From the NCBI GenBank assembly GCA_963725155.1, contig CAVRXU010000008.1:806001-870000 (forward strand): 64,000 nucleotides of DNA, written 5' to 3'. Position 1 is the stretch's first letter; the number at the start of each line of letters is the position of its first letter. Below the pieces are notes generated by a model. That model saw only the letters and a program-made list of their open reading frames with translations. It searched no databases and had not been told where the DNA came from. Both the position numbers and the translations under genes were made by a program. The DNA is from DATDAH01 sp963725155 (GTDB lineage: Bacteria; Actinomycetota; Acidimicrobiia; Acidimicrobiales; DATDAH01). Positions 36,211-44,829 of this stretch are shown piece after piece.

Positions 36211-37716
36211 TCAGTCGAACAGGGCGAGGAGCTCCTGGCGACGGACCTTCTGGGTGCCGGTCTTGGGCAGCTCGTCGACCACGACGATGCGGCGGGGGGC
36301 CTTGTAGTCGGCCAACCGCTCGGCGACCCACGCCACCAGCTCGGCGACGGTCACCGTGGCCCCCTCGGTCAGGCGCACCGCGGCCACCGGCACCTCGCCC
36401 CGGGCCTCGTCGGGCGCCCCGACCACGCCCGCTTCGGCCACGTCGGGATGGTCCTCGAGGGTGGCCTCGACCTCCCGGGCGTAGACGGTGTAGCCGCCGT
36501 TGAGGATCACGTCCTTCTTCCGGCCGACGAACACGGTCGTGCCCAGCGCGCCCCGGCGGGCCAGGTCTCCGGTGCGGACCCACCCGTCGTCGGTGACCAC
36601 ATCGGCGGTGGCCTCCGGCGCGCCCCAGTAGCCCTCGGACACGCCCCGGCCCCGCACCCAGAGCTCGCCCTCCTGGCCCGGGCCGACGGGGCGGCCGTCG
36701 TCGTCGGTGACCTGGAGGTGGTAGCCGGGCATCGGGATGCCGAGCGAGTCACCGAGGCCCAGCCCCAGCAGCGGCGGGCTGACCTTGGTGGCCACCCCGC
36801 CCCCGAGCTCGACCATGCCGTAGCCCTCGACGAAGGTGGCCTCGCCGACGGAGCCGATGACCGGCAGCGTGGCGGTGGCCCCGTAGCGCTTGAAGCGCCG
36901 GGCCAGGTCACCGGGCATGGCGTCGGCCCCCGACATCCAGATGCGGACCGAGGACAGGTCCCGCTGGGCGGCCCCCGCCTCCTCCAACAGCCGGTACATG
37001 GCGGGCACCCCGACGAAGATCGAGCACCGGCGGGTCTCGATGGCGTCGAGGACGGCCGTGGCCCGGAACCGAGGCAGGAACCACACAGGGAGGCCGGCGG
37101 CGGCCATCCCGAGCAGCGTCACGAACCCCATGATGTGGGCGATGGGAAGGCTGACCACGGCTTCGTCATGACGAACCAGGCCGGGCCACAGGGCTCCGGC
37201 GCTCAGCGTCCCGAGCAGACCCTTGTGGCTGAGCGCCACCCCCTTGGGCCGACCGGTCGTACCCGACGTGTAGAAGAGCATCGCCGTGGCCGACGGGTCT
37301 CCAGCCTGGGAGCGGCCGAGGGGAGCCGAGCCCGCCAGCGGCGACAGGTCCGACAGGACGAGGGTGGCTCCGGCGTCGGTGCGGACGTGGGCCACCTCGT
37401 CGGGGCGCATCTGGGGGTTGACCGGCACGGCGATGGCGCCGGCCCGGCACACAGCCAGGCAGGCCAGGAACTGGTCGTAGGAGTTGGTCGTGGCCACCAC
37501 GACCCGGTCGCCCGCCACCACATCGGCCGCCAGCGCCCCGGCCAGGCGGTCGACCCGGTCGGCCCCTTCGGCCTGGGTCAGGGTCGGACCGTCCGGCTCC
37601 TCGACCAGGCGGCCGTCCTGGCGGACGGCGGCGGAGTGCTCGAGGAAGGTGCCGAGGGTGGTCCCACGGCCGGCGACGAGCCGGGCGCGGGCCACCAGGG
37701 AGTCGACGGCTCGCAC
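36211..37716 (-). CDS. Acyl-CoA synthetase / AMP-dependent ligase
   Basis: 501 residues of the ANL superfamily. The P-loop FYTSGTTGRPKGVALSH is at about 148-164, the adenylate-binding part around EGYGMVELGGGV, the hinge WVRTGDLARRGALGTTVFVGRKKD and the C-terminal lysine in LPKTGTQKVRR. It would activate a fatty or aromatic acid as an acyl adenylate and then a CoA thioester. At 501 residues it is near the short FadD/4-coumarate ligase size. Substrate is not readable. No beta-oxidation genes are adjacent. Confidence 0.9.
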   Translation of the reverse strand: MRAVDSLVARARLVAGRGTTLGTFLEHSAAVRQDGRLVEEPDGPTLTQAEGADRVDRLAGALAADVVAGDRVVVATTNSYDQFLACLAVCRAGAIAVPVNPQMRPDEVAHVRTDAGATLVLSDLSPLAGSAPLGRSQAGDPSATAMLFYTSGTTGRPKGVALSHKGLLGTLSAGALWPGLVRHDEAVVSLPIAHIMGFVTLLGMAAAGLPVWFLPRFRATAVLDAIETRRCSIFVGVPAMYRLLEEAGAAQRDLSSVRIWMSGADAMPGDLARRFKRYGATATLPVIGSVGEATFVEGYGMVELGGGVATKVSPPLLGLGLGDSLGIPMPGYHLQVTDDDGRPVGPGQEGELWVRGRGVSEGYWGAPEATADVVTDDGWVRTGDLARRGALGTTVFVGRKKDVILNGGYTVYAREVEATLEDHPDVAEAGVVGAPDEARGEVPVAAVRLTEGATVTVAELVAWVAERLADYKAPRRIVVVDELPKTGTQKVRRQELLALFD

Positions 37717-37760
37717 TCCGCTGACAGTAGCCAGCGCCCGCGGGGCGTCCGCCTAGCGGG

Positions 37761-38244
37761 TCATCCGGGCGGTGGGCCGATCGGGTCGCTGAACTTGGGG
37801 ACCGGGGGCTGGCCGGTCGGCACCGGCGTACCGCCGGCGACCACGCCACCGCCCGGAACCACCGAGCCCGGCGCGTACTGCTGGTAGGCGGCCTGGGCAT
37901 CGGCCGACATCTGGGCCGACTGCTGCATCATCGCCCCGAAGGTCGGGACCGACCCCTCCATGGACTTGAACCACCGGCCACACCACGCGAACAGGAAGGC
38001 CGTGGGGATGAAGGTGGCGGCGAGGATCCACGCCGTGGTCTTCACCCCACCGATCTCGTCGGTGGTGACGGCGTTGATCGCTTCATCCTCGGAACGGGTC
38101 GTCGGACGAGAACCCGGCCGAGTCGAGCGTCTGCTCGGCAACCCACTCGTCCGCCCCCGGCACCACGGCGACGGCGAGGGAGCCGAACCCGATGAGGAAG
38201 AAGAGGACCGCCGAGAGGTACATGCACCACTTGCCGATTGCCAT
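37761..38244 (-). pseudogene. Small two-helix membrane protein, one frame change
   Basis: From the ATG at 38244 the frame reads MAIGKWCMYLSAVLFFLIGFG, a membrane helix, then EWVAEQTLDSAGFSSDDPF and a stop near 38090. The rest continues in another frame: SEDEAINAVTTDEIGGVKTT, the helix WILAATFIPTAFLFAWCG, and a proline-rich tail ending PVPKFSDPIGPPPG. A single-base change near 38095-38105 joins the two into about 160 residues. It is either broken or a sequence error. The function is unknown. It sits 44 bp upstream of the acyl-CoA ligase gene. Confidence 0.65.
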
Positions 38245-38293
38245 GGCCTCAAAGGACCACGAAACGAGGATCGGGCGCCTGAGTAGCCGCTAC

Positions 38294-38674
38294 TCAATCT
38301 CGGTCCGGACCGCCGACCGCCGACTCAGTCATCACCTGCTCCAGGCAGAACTCGTTGCCCTCGGGGTCCTGCATGCAGATCCAGGCCACCCGGCCCCGAC
38401 GGTGCGCCTCGCCCCGGGTGGCACCGAGCGCGACAAGGCGATCGGCCTCTGCGGCCATGTCCTCGACGTCCCAGTCCAGGTGCATGCGGTTCTTGGCCGT
38501 CTTCGGCTCGGGGACCTGCTGCAGGAACAGCAGGCGCAGGCCGATGGCGCCTTCCGGGCCCTCGAGGCGGACCATGTCCGGGACCCGGCCCACCTCGTGG
38601 AACCCCAGCGCCTCGACCCAGAAGGTCGCCTGGCGATCCAGGTCGGCACAGTCCATCGTCATCGAAACGCCCAC
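38294..38674 (-). CDS. VOC-family (glyoxalase/dioxygenase-like) protein
   Basis: 126 residues with one vicinal-oxygen-chelate domain: MTMDCADLDRQATFWVEALGF at the start, KNRMHLDWDVEDMAAEADRL in the middle, and MQDPEGNEFCLEQV at the end. H and E in these last two segments are the likely metal ligands. Members include glyoxalases, antibiotic-binding proteins and dioxygenases; this one resembles the small glyoxalase-like group of unknown substrate. The start is a GTG at 38674 with GGGGGA upstream. It follows pcrA on the same strand by 21 bp. Confidence 0.85.
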   Translation of the reverse strand: MGVSMTMDCADLDRQATFWVEALGFHEVGRVPDMVRLEGPEGAIGLRLLFLQQVPEPKTAKNRMHLDWDVEDMAAEADRLVALGATRGEAHRRGRVAWICMQDPEGNEFCLEQVMTESAVGGPDRD

Positions 38675-38695
38675 CGCATTCCCCCTACTGCTCGC

Positions 38696-40909
38696 TCAGC
38701 CGACCTTCTCGAGCGGGGCCCAGGCCAGCAGGAGCCGCTTCTCGCCGATGTCGGGGAAGCGGACCACGGCCTCGGTCTTGTCGCCCTGGCCCTCGATGTC
38801 CAGGATCACGCCCTCGCCCCACTTGGCGTGGCGGACGTCGTCACCGATGCGTAGCCCGAGGCTGTCGGCCCCGGAGGGCTCGGGACCGCGGGGGGCCATG
38901 GCCTGCTCGACGATGCGGTCCCGGCCCGCACCCGGGTCGGGACGGGAGCCCTCCCACCGGGAGGCTCCCGCGGCCCGACGGCTTCCCCGCCGGTTGCCCT
39001 CGATGGACTCGACCAGCTCGGCCGGGATCTCGTCCAGGAAGCGGCTGGGCGGGTTGTACTGCGTGGTCCCGTAGAGCATCCGGCTCCACGCGTGGGTCAG
39101 GTGCAGGCGCTGTTGGGCCCGGGTGAGGCCGACGTAGGCCAGCCGCCGCTCCTCCTCCAGCTCGTCGGGCTCGCCCATGGAGCGCATGTGGGGGAAGACC
39201 CCGTCCTCCATGCCCACCACGAACACGGCTGGGTACTCGAGGCCCTTGGCCGAGTGCAGCGTCATGAGCACGACGGCGGAGTCCTCGTCGTCCAGCTGGT
39301 CGGTGTCGGACACGAGGCCGACCTGCTCCAGGAACTCGTCGACGGACTCGAAGTCCCGGGCCACGCCGACCAGCTCGGAGAGGTTCTCGAGTCGGCCCTC
39401 GGACTCGATGCTGCGCTCGGCCTCGAGCTCGGCCACGTACCCACTGCGCTCGAGGACGGCCTCCAGCAGCGCACCCGGCCCGTTGGGGACCACGTCGGCC
39501 AGCTCATCCAGGAGCTCGACAAAGGAGGCGATGCCCCGCACGGCCTTGCCCGTCACACCCGCTTCGTCCTGCCGGCGCAGGGCGTCGACGAAGGCCAGGC
39601 CCTGGCTGTTGGCCCACGAGTCGAGGCGGCCGATGGTGGCGTCGCCGATGCCCCGCCGGGGAACGTTGAGGATGCGCTTCACGCTGACCTCGTCGATCGG
39701 GTTCACCACCGCCTTCACGTAGGCCATGGCGTCCTTGACCTCGCGCCGGTCGTAGAAGCGGGTGCCCCCGATGACCTGGTAGGGGATGCCCACCCGCATG
39801 AGGTGCTCCTCGATGACCCGGCTCTGGGCGTTGGCCCGGTAGAAGATGGCCAGGTCGCCCCAGCGGTAGTTCTCCTGGTCGTGCAGGTCGTGGAGGCGGT
39901 TGGCCACCCACTGGGCCTCGTCGGTCTCGTCGTCGGCGTGGTAGCGGAGGATCTTCTCGCCCGCCCCCTGCTCGGACCACAGGTCCTTGGGCTTGCGCCC
40001 GAAGTTGTTGGCGATCACGGCGTTGGCGGCGTCCAGGATGCGCTGCGTGGACCGGTAGTTCTGGTCGAGGACCACGACGGTGGCGTCGGGGAAGGCCTCC
40101 TCGAACTCGAGGATGTTGCGGATGTCGGCGCCCCGGAACTTGTAGATCGACTGGTCCGAGTCCCCGACCACGCAGACGTTCCGGTGCTCCCGGCCCAGCA
40201 GCACGATCAGCTCGTTCTGGGCCCGGTTGGTGTCCTGGTACTCGTCGACGAGCACGTGCTGGAACCGACGCTGGTACTCGGCCAGCACGTCGGGGGCGGT
40301 CTGGAAGAGCCGGACGGCGTTGACCAGGAGGTCGTCGAAGTCCATGGCCCCGGCCCGCTGGAGGCGGGACTGGTACTCCCGGTAGACGTCGGCGATGCGC
40401 TTCTCGGCCGGCGTCGTGACCAGGCCGGCGTACTCGTCGACGCTGATGAGGTCGTTCTTGGTCGCGCTGATCGCGGCGTGCACCGACCGGGGGGTGAAGC
40501 GCTTCGGGTCGATGTTCAGGTCCCGGAGCACGTAGCCGGTGAGGCGGACGGCGTCGGCCTGGTCGTAGATGGTGAAGCCCGACGGGTAGCTCAGGCGGTC
40601 AGCACTCCGGCGCAGGATGCGGACGCAGGCGGAGTGGAAGGTGGAGACCCACATCTTCTCGGCCACCGGCCCGACCAGGGCCCCGACCCGCGACTTCATC
40701 TCGGCCGCGGCCTTGTTGGTGAAGGTGATGGCGATGAGGCCGAAGGGCGAGACGTCGCGCTCCTCGATGAGGTGGGCGATGCGGTGGGTCAGGACTCGGG
40801 TCTTGCCCGAACCCGCGCCGGCGATGACCAGCAGCGGACCCTCGCCGTGGACGACGGCCTCCCGCTGCGAAGGGTTGAGCCCCTCGAGGAGCTCTGCGTG
40901 CGCCGCCAC
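38696..40909 (-). CDS. pcrA: ATP-dependent DNA helicase, UvrD/PcrA type
   Basis: 737 residues with all superfamily 1A motifs in order: I GAGSGKTRVL (about 32-41), Ia ITFTNKAAAEMKSR, II VDEYQDTN, III VVGDSDQSIYKFRGA, IV LDQNYRST, V MTLHSAKGLEYPAVF and VI RLAYVGLTRAQ. The C-terminal part RHAKWGEGVILDIEG is the RNA-polymerase-binding Tudor-like segment typical of PcrA. It unwinds DNA 3'-5' in repair and replication restart. The start is the ATG at 40909; hairpin F lies just upstream in the gap to the divergent YihY gene. Confidence 0.96.
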   Translation of the reverse strand: MAAHAELLEGLNPSQREAVVHGEGPLLVIAGAGSGKTRVLTHRIAHLIEERDVSPFGLIAITFTNKAAAEMKSRVGALVGPVAEKMWVSTFHSACVRILRRSADRLSYPSGFTIYDQADAVRLTGYVLRDLNIDPKRFTPRSVHAAISATKNDLISVDEYAGLVTTPAEKRIADVYREYQSRLQRAGAMDFDDLLVNAVRLFQTAPDVLAEYQRRFQHVLVDEYQDTNRAQNELIVLLGREHRNVCVVGDSDQSIYKFRGADIRNILEFEEAFPDATVVVLDQNYRSTQRILDAANAVIANNFGRKPKDLWSEQGAGEKILRYHADDETDEAQWVANRLHDLHDQENYRWGDLAIFYRANAQSRVIEEHLMRVGIPYQVIGGTRFYDRREVKDAMAYVKAVVNPIDEVSVKRILNVPRRGIGDATIGRLDSWANSQGLAFVDALRRQDEAGVTGKAVRGIASFVELLDELADVVPNGPGALLEAVLERSGYVAELEAERSIESEGRLENLSELVGVARDFESVDEFLEQVGLVSDTDQLDDEDSAVVLMTLHSAKGLEYPAVFVVGMEDGVFPHMRSMGEPDELEEERRLAYVGLTRAQQRLHLTHAWSRMLYGTTQYNPPSRFLDEIPAELVESIEGNRRGSRRAAGASRWEGSRPDPGAGRDRIVEQAMAPRGPEPSGADSLGLRIGDDVRHAKWGEGVILDIEGQGDKTEAVVRFPDIGEKRLLLAWAPLEKVG

Positions 40910-40950
40910 CCGTTCACCCTACCGACGGCCTCCGACACCCCACCGGACGC

Positions 40951-40998
40951 TTCTGGCCTCCGATTTGCTCCCGGGGGGAGTCGAATCGGAGGCCAGAA
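40951..40998. repeat. Hairpin core F (48 bp)
   Basis: TTCTGGCCTCCGATT (40951-40965) is exactly complementary to 40984-40998. The inner CTCCC/GGGAG pair closes a small G loop. Its outer 14 bases equal those of core E, with a different inner 20 bases. It lies in the 104-bp gap between divergent pcrA and the YihY gene, so a role as terminator would make no sense here. Confidence 0.85.
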
Positions 40999-41013
40999 CG
41001 CAGGGGAAGGCGA

Positions 41014-41913
41014 ATGCCTCACGGGGCGCAGCCGTTAGCGTCGCCGCCCGTGGCTGACGGCCGGATCGCGCACCTGCGAGAGCGAGTCACCGAGGGCGTC
41101 GAATGGGCGGCGACGACCGCCTGGCACCCCGTCGTCATCGCCCGGGCGGCCTACGAACGGGACCGCGACATCGGCGGCGGACTGCTCGCTGGCGCCATCG
41201 CCTTCCGCCTGTTCGTCTGGCTGGCGGCGTTCCTCCTGGTGAGTGTCTCCATCCTCGGGTTCATCGACGCCGCCGGGGGCGATGCCGCGGCGACGCTCGG
41301 CAACGGGGGCATCACCGCCATCGCCGCCAGCGAGATCGCCCAGGCGGCGTCCGACGCCCGACGCAGCCGGTGGCTCCTGCTCCTGGCCGGCCTCTACGCC
41401 CTCTTCTCCACCAGCCGCACCATGGTGCGGGCGCTGTGGACGGCCAGCGCCATCGCCGCCCGGAGGCCGATCACGAAGCCGCCGATCATCAAAGGCGTCC
41501 TGGCCTACAACGGCCTCATCCTGGTGCTGTTGGCCACCATCAGTGGCGCGGCCCGGCTCCGGGATGCCACGCCCGGTCCCGGCCTGATCATCACCCTCGC
41601 CTCCATCGCCGTCTTCCTCGGCGTCACCTGGCTCGCCCTGCGCTGGCTACCCGGCCCGGAGGTCGAGGCCCGCGAGCTGCTCCCGGGTGCCGTCCTCCTC
41701 GCCGTGGGCCTGGATGCCATGCACCTGGTGTCCACGCTCTACCTCCCCCATCGCCTCGAGCGAGCGTCGGAGACCTACGGGACGCTGGGCACGGCCATCG
41801 TCCTGCTGCTCTGGCTCTACCTCTTCGGCCGGCTCATCGTGGCCGGGGGTGTCCTCAACGCAACCATGCGCGAAGTCCGCGAGGAACGAGACGCTCAGGA
41901 GGCGGCGGCATGA
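41014..41913 (+). CDS. YihY/BrkB-family membrane protein
   Basis: 299 residues. An amphipathic N-terminal part (about 1-55) precedes five or six membrane segments, with GGGLLAGAIAFRLFVWLAAFLL near 50-75 and YGTLGTAIVLLLWLYLFGRLIVAGGVLNA near the end, both typical of the family. The members are often misnamed ribonuclease BN; their function is unclear. The ATG at 41014 has AGGGGAAGG three bases upstream; the GTG at 41050 is possible. The stop overlaps the next start (ATGA). Confidence 0.88.
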   Translation: MPHGAQPLASPPVADGRIAHLRERVTEGVEWAATTAWHPVVIARAAYERDRDIGGGLLAGAIAFRLFVWLAAFLLVSVSILGFIDAAGGDAAATLGNGGITAIAASEIAQAASDARRSRWLLLLAGLYALFSTSRTMVRALWTASAIAARRPITKPPIIKGVLAYNGLILVLLATISGAARLRDATPGPGLIITLASIAVFLGVTWLALRWLPGPEVEARELLPGAVLLAVGLDAMHLVSTLYLPHRLERASETYGTLGTAIVLLLWLYLFGRLIVAGGVLNATMREVREERDAQEAAA

Positions 41914-42845
41914 CCGTTCGACCGTTTCGCTTCGGCATCCAGGCCTCGGGCCCGGCGACGGCCCGCGAGTGGGCCGAGCTGGCCCGGAAGGTGGAGGAAC
42001 TCGGCTACTCGACCCTGACCTGCGCCGACCACCTCGACGACCAGTTCGCTCCGGTTCCTGCCTTGATGGCGGCCGCCTCGGCCACCACGACACTGCGCCT
42101 CGGGACCATGGTGCTGGCCAACGACTACCGCCACCCCGTCGTCGCCGCCAAGGAGGCGGCCACCCTCGACGTCTTGAGCGAGGGCCGCGTCGAGTTCGGC
42201 CTCGGGGCGGGGTGGATGACCACCGACTACGAGGCCGCGGGCATCCCCCTCGATGCGCCGGGCCTCCGCATCGAACGCCTGGCCGAAGCCCTCACGGTCA
42301 TCAAGGCCCTGTTCGGCGACGGCCCCGTCGACCACGACGGCGAGCACTACCGGGTCACCGGCCTGGAGGGCACGCCCAAGCCGGTCCAGCGCCCCCACCC
42401 CCCGATCGTCATCGGCGGTGGCGGGCCCAAGGTGCTGACTCTGGCCGCCCGAGAGGCCGACATCGTGGGCCTCAACATCAACCTGGCGGTGGGGGTGATC
42501 GACGAGCGGGCGGGCGCCAACGCCACCGACGAGGCCACCCAGGCCAAGCTCGACGTCGTCCGCGAGGCCGCCGGCGACCGGTTCGATGACCTCGAGCTGC
42601 ACGTCCGGGTCCACGCCGTCGTCGTCACCGACGACCGCCAGGGCATGGCCGAGCTCATGGCCCCCGCCCTCGGCATCTCCCCCGCCGCCGCCCTGGCCAG
42701 CCCTCACGCGCTGGCCGGCTCGGTCGAGGAGATCGCCGACACCCTCGTCGAACGCCGCGAGCGATGGGGCATCTCGTACCTGGGGCTGTCGGTCGACGCG
42801 CTGGACGCCATGGCCCCCGTCGTGAACCGCCTGGCAGGGACCTAG
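41910..42845 (+). CDS. F420-dependent, luciferase-like (LLM-class) oxidoreductase
   Basis: 311 residues with the bacterial-luciferase TIM barrel: RFGIQASGPATAREW, the coenzyme-site segment STLTCADHLDDQFAPVPAL, VLSEGRVEFGLGAGW, and HPPIVIGGGGPKVLTLAAREADIVGL. It resembles the TIGR03621 group predicted to use cofactor F420, which is common in actinobacteria. AGGAGG precedes the ATG at 41910, which overlaps the YihY stop. Its substrate is unknown. The stop codon directly borders palindromic element C. Confidence 0.9.
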   Translation: MTVRPFRFGIQASGPATAREWAELARKVEELGYSTLTCADHLDDQFAPVPALMAAASATTTLRLGTMVLANDYRHPVVAAKEAATLDVLSEGRVEFGLGAGWMTTDYEAAGIPLDAPGLRIERLAEALTVIKALFGDGPVDHDGEHYRVTGLEGTPKPVQRPHPPIVIGGGGPKVLTLAAREADIVGLNINLAVGVIDERAGANATDEATQAKLDVVREAAGDRFDDLELHVRVHAVVVTDDRQGMAELMAPALGISPAAALASPHALAGSVEEIADTLVERRERWGISYLGLSVDALDAMAPVVNRLAGT

Positions 42846-42846
42846 G

Positions 42847-43150
42847 CACCGACAACGACGCAACCACGGAGGGCGAAGGATGGGGGCTGCGGGGCGTCGG
42901 CGGCGTGCCAGCGTGATCTCGCCACGCTGCGTGGCAGACGTGAGGTTCCGACCTGCCCTCCGCCGTTCTGGTGGCGCGTATGTGTTCCAGAGAACACAGA
43001 CGCGCCACCGGAACGGGACAGCAGTGTGGCTTGCCACGGAGCGTGCGTTTGGCACCCCCCCCAAGGTCGTCAGGGGCACCGAGGACCGGCAGCACGACCC
43101 ACACAGCCCCCGTGGTTGCCTCGTTTCTGCCGAGCCAAGCAGGACCTGAG
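42847..43150. repeat. Palindromic intergenic element C (between convergent genes)
   Basis: This 307-bp gap has no gene. The left outer arm (about 42848-42899, with ACGACGCAACCACGGAGGGCG) matches the inverted right arm (about 43085-43136, with ACGAGGCAACCACGGGGGCTG on the other strand). Inside are GCCACGCTGCGTGGC (42921-42935) and its inverted relative near 43033-43047, and then the 48-bp core. The outer blocks match elements A and B. It fills the space between the stops of the F420 oxidoreductase and zapE. Confidence 0.75.
42966..43013. repeat. Hairpin core C (48 bp)
   Basis: Left arm TTCTGGTGGCGCGTATGTGTTC pairs with the right arm from 42990 to 43013 with two mismatches and a CAGA loop. The pairing extends three bases further out on each side (CCG...CGG, 42963-43016). 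Its outer TTCTGG...CCGGAA resembles cores E and F; the remaining stem is unrelated to them. Confidence 0.85.
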
Positions 43151-43152
43151 CG

Positions 43153-44169
43153 TTACGACGGAGCGCCGGCGGGGGCCGTGGCCTCGCCGAGCATGGCGGA
43201 CAGCCTCGACTCGGCCCGGCCGTACTTCTTGCGGTAGCCGCCGTGGCGGTACGACTCGTCGAAGAGGTCGGACACGCCGCAGCCAGTGGTGAGGACGGTG
43301 CGGCCGGCGTCGTAGAGCTCGTCGATGAGGGCCACCAGCAGGAGGGCGTCGCCCTGGTTGGTGACGGGGTGCAAGCCCCGAATGACCACGGTCTCGACCG
43401 ACTCCACGAGGGGCCCGTACTGGATCGGGTGGACCGTGCGGAGGTGGGCGACCAGGTCGTCGAAGTCGTCGACCGCCACCGAGGTCGCTTCGGCGATGGC
43501 GGCCTCGACCTCGGCCTCACCGACGGTCTCCCGCAGGATCGTCTGCTTGGCCCGGACGTCGGGGCCGTCGATGCGGACCACGGCGAAGTGCTCGGCGATG
43601 GCGGCGATCTCGCGCTGGAAGTCCTCGGCGCTGAAGCGGCCCTCGCCGAGCCGATCCGGCAGTGAGTTCGACGTCGTCGCCACCCGCAGCCGGCCGCCCG
43701 CCAGGGCTCGGCGCAGGAAGGTGACGGTCATGAGCGTGTTGGCGACGTCGTCCAGCTCGAACTCGTCGAGACAGACGAGGCGGTGGTCGGCGAAGGCGGC
43801 GACGGCCGCGTCCATCCCGACGAAGCCGATGAGGGCGGTCAGCTCGGCGAAGGTCAGGTAGGCGGCGGGTCCGGGCGTGGCGTGCCAGAGGGCGGCGATG
43901 AGGTGGGTCTTGCCCACGCCGAAGCCCCCGTCGAGGTAGAGGCCGGGACGGCCGACCGGCGACGACCGGCGCCGACCCAGAATCCCGCGACCCCCGGCGA
44001 CGACCGGCAGGGCGAGTGCTTCCACCTCGGCGAGGGCATCGGTCTGAGTGGGGTGGTTCGGGTCGGGGATGAACGTCGAGAAGCGGACGTCGGCGAACCG
44101 TCGGGGCGGGACGAAACGGTCCAACAGCTCGTCGCCGTCGAGGCTGGGATGCAGGTCGACCAGGCGCAC
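43153..44169 (-). CDS. zapE: AFG1/ZapE-type ATPase
   Basis: 338 residues. Walker A is GGFGVGKTHL (about 80-89) and Walker B LVCLDEFELDD (about 130-140), followed by ATTSNSLPDRLGEGRFSAEDF and the family ending SDLFDESYRHGGYRKKYGRAESRL. In E. coli ZapE acts on the division ring; in mitochondria AFG1 helps to handle membrane proteins. The start is the ATG/GTG-type codon at 44169 before RLVDLHPSL. It is divergent from the Rrf2 regulator, with 63 bp between them. Confidence 0.93.
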   Translation of the reverse strand: MRLVDLHPSLDGDELLDRFVPPRRFADVRFSTFIPDPNHPTQTDALAEVEALALPVVAGGRGILGRRRSSPVGRPGLYLDGGFGVGKTHLIAALWHATPGPAAYLTFAELTALIGFVGMDAAVAAFADHRLVCLDEFELDDVANTLMTVTFLRRALAGGRLRVATTSNSLPDRLGEGRFSAEDFQREIAAIAEHFAVVRIDGPDVRAKQTILRETVGEAEVEAAIAEATSVAVDDFDDLVAHLRTVHPIQYGPLVESVETVVIRGLHPVTNQGDALLLVALIDELYDAGRTVLTTGCGVSDLFDESYRHGGYRKKYGRAESRLSAMLGEATAPAGAPS

Positions 44170-44232
44170 GGCGCCCGTGACGGTAGGGGTCCGTCACCGG
44201 AGCGGCCAACCCGGGTCAGGCATGATGGGCCG

Positions 44233-44697
44233 ATGCAGGTGACCGCCCGGATCGACTATGCCGTCCGGGCCCTGCTCGAACTGGCCAGCAGTGAAGCCGG
44301 CCGGGTGACCCGCGACGAGCTGGCCGACGCCCAGGACATCCCGCGCCGCTACCTCGAGAGCATCCTGCTCCAGCTCCGCCGGGAGGGTCTCGTCATCGGC
44401 CAGCGGGGCGCCACTGGCGGCTACCGGCTGGGCCGTCCCGCCGACCAGATCACCATGGCCGACGTCTCCCGGGCCGTCGACGGTCCCCTCGCCCTGGTCC
44501 AGGGCCAGCGCCCGGAACACATCCAGTACGAGGGCACCAGCCGCCACCTCGGTGACCTCTGGATCGGCCTGCGGGCTGCGGTCCGCTCGGTGATGGAGAG
44601 CGTCACCCTGGCCGACCTCCTGGCCGGCGACCTACCCACCGAGGTCCAAGCCCTGGTGAACGACCCCGACGCCTGGCGGTCCGGCACCGACCGCTGA
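44233..44697 (+). CDS. Rrf2-family transcriptional regulator lacking cluster cysteines
   Basis: 154 residues. The winged helix-turn-helix is MQVTARIDYAVRALLELA, then LADAQDIPRRYLESILLQLRREGLV and the wing GQRGATGGYRLGRP. These are standard Rrf2/IscR features. The whole protein contains no cysteine, so the IscR/NsrR-type iron-sulfur cluster cannot form with cysteine ligands. It may sense something else or use other ligands. It is divergent from zapE and precedes the secreted carboxypeptidase gene by 132 bp. Confidence 0.9.
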   Translation: MQVTARIDYAVRALLELASSEAGRVTRDELADAQDIPRRYLESILLQLRREGLVIGQRGATGGYRLGRPADQITMADVSRAVDGPLALVQGQRPEHIQYEGTSRHLGDLWIGLRAAVRSVMESVTLADLLAGDLPTEVQALVNDPDAWRSGTDR

Positions 44698-44764
44698 CCC
44701 ATCGTCCCCGAGTACCTCCGCATCGACGGCCGGCCCGACCTGTGCGTTCCCTGTGGACTTTCCG

Positions 44765-44793
44765 TTGACACGCTGTGCGGCGCAGACCATCCT
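44765..44793 (+). promoter_or_regulatory. Candidate promoter of the M14 carboxypeptidase gene
   Basis: A perfect -35 hexamer TTGACA (44765-44770) is followed after 17 bp by CATCCT (44788-44793), a weak -10. The gene starts 37 bp later. The exact -35 is unusual in this sequence, but the poor -10 limits confidence. Confidence 0.35.
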
Positions 44794-44829
44794 TCCCGCG
44801 GGGCGGGGAACGCAACCGGGGGTGCCGAG

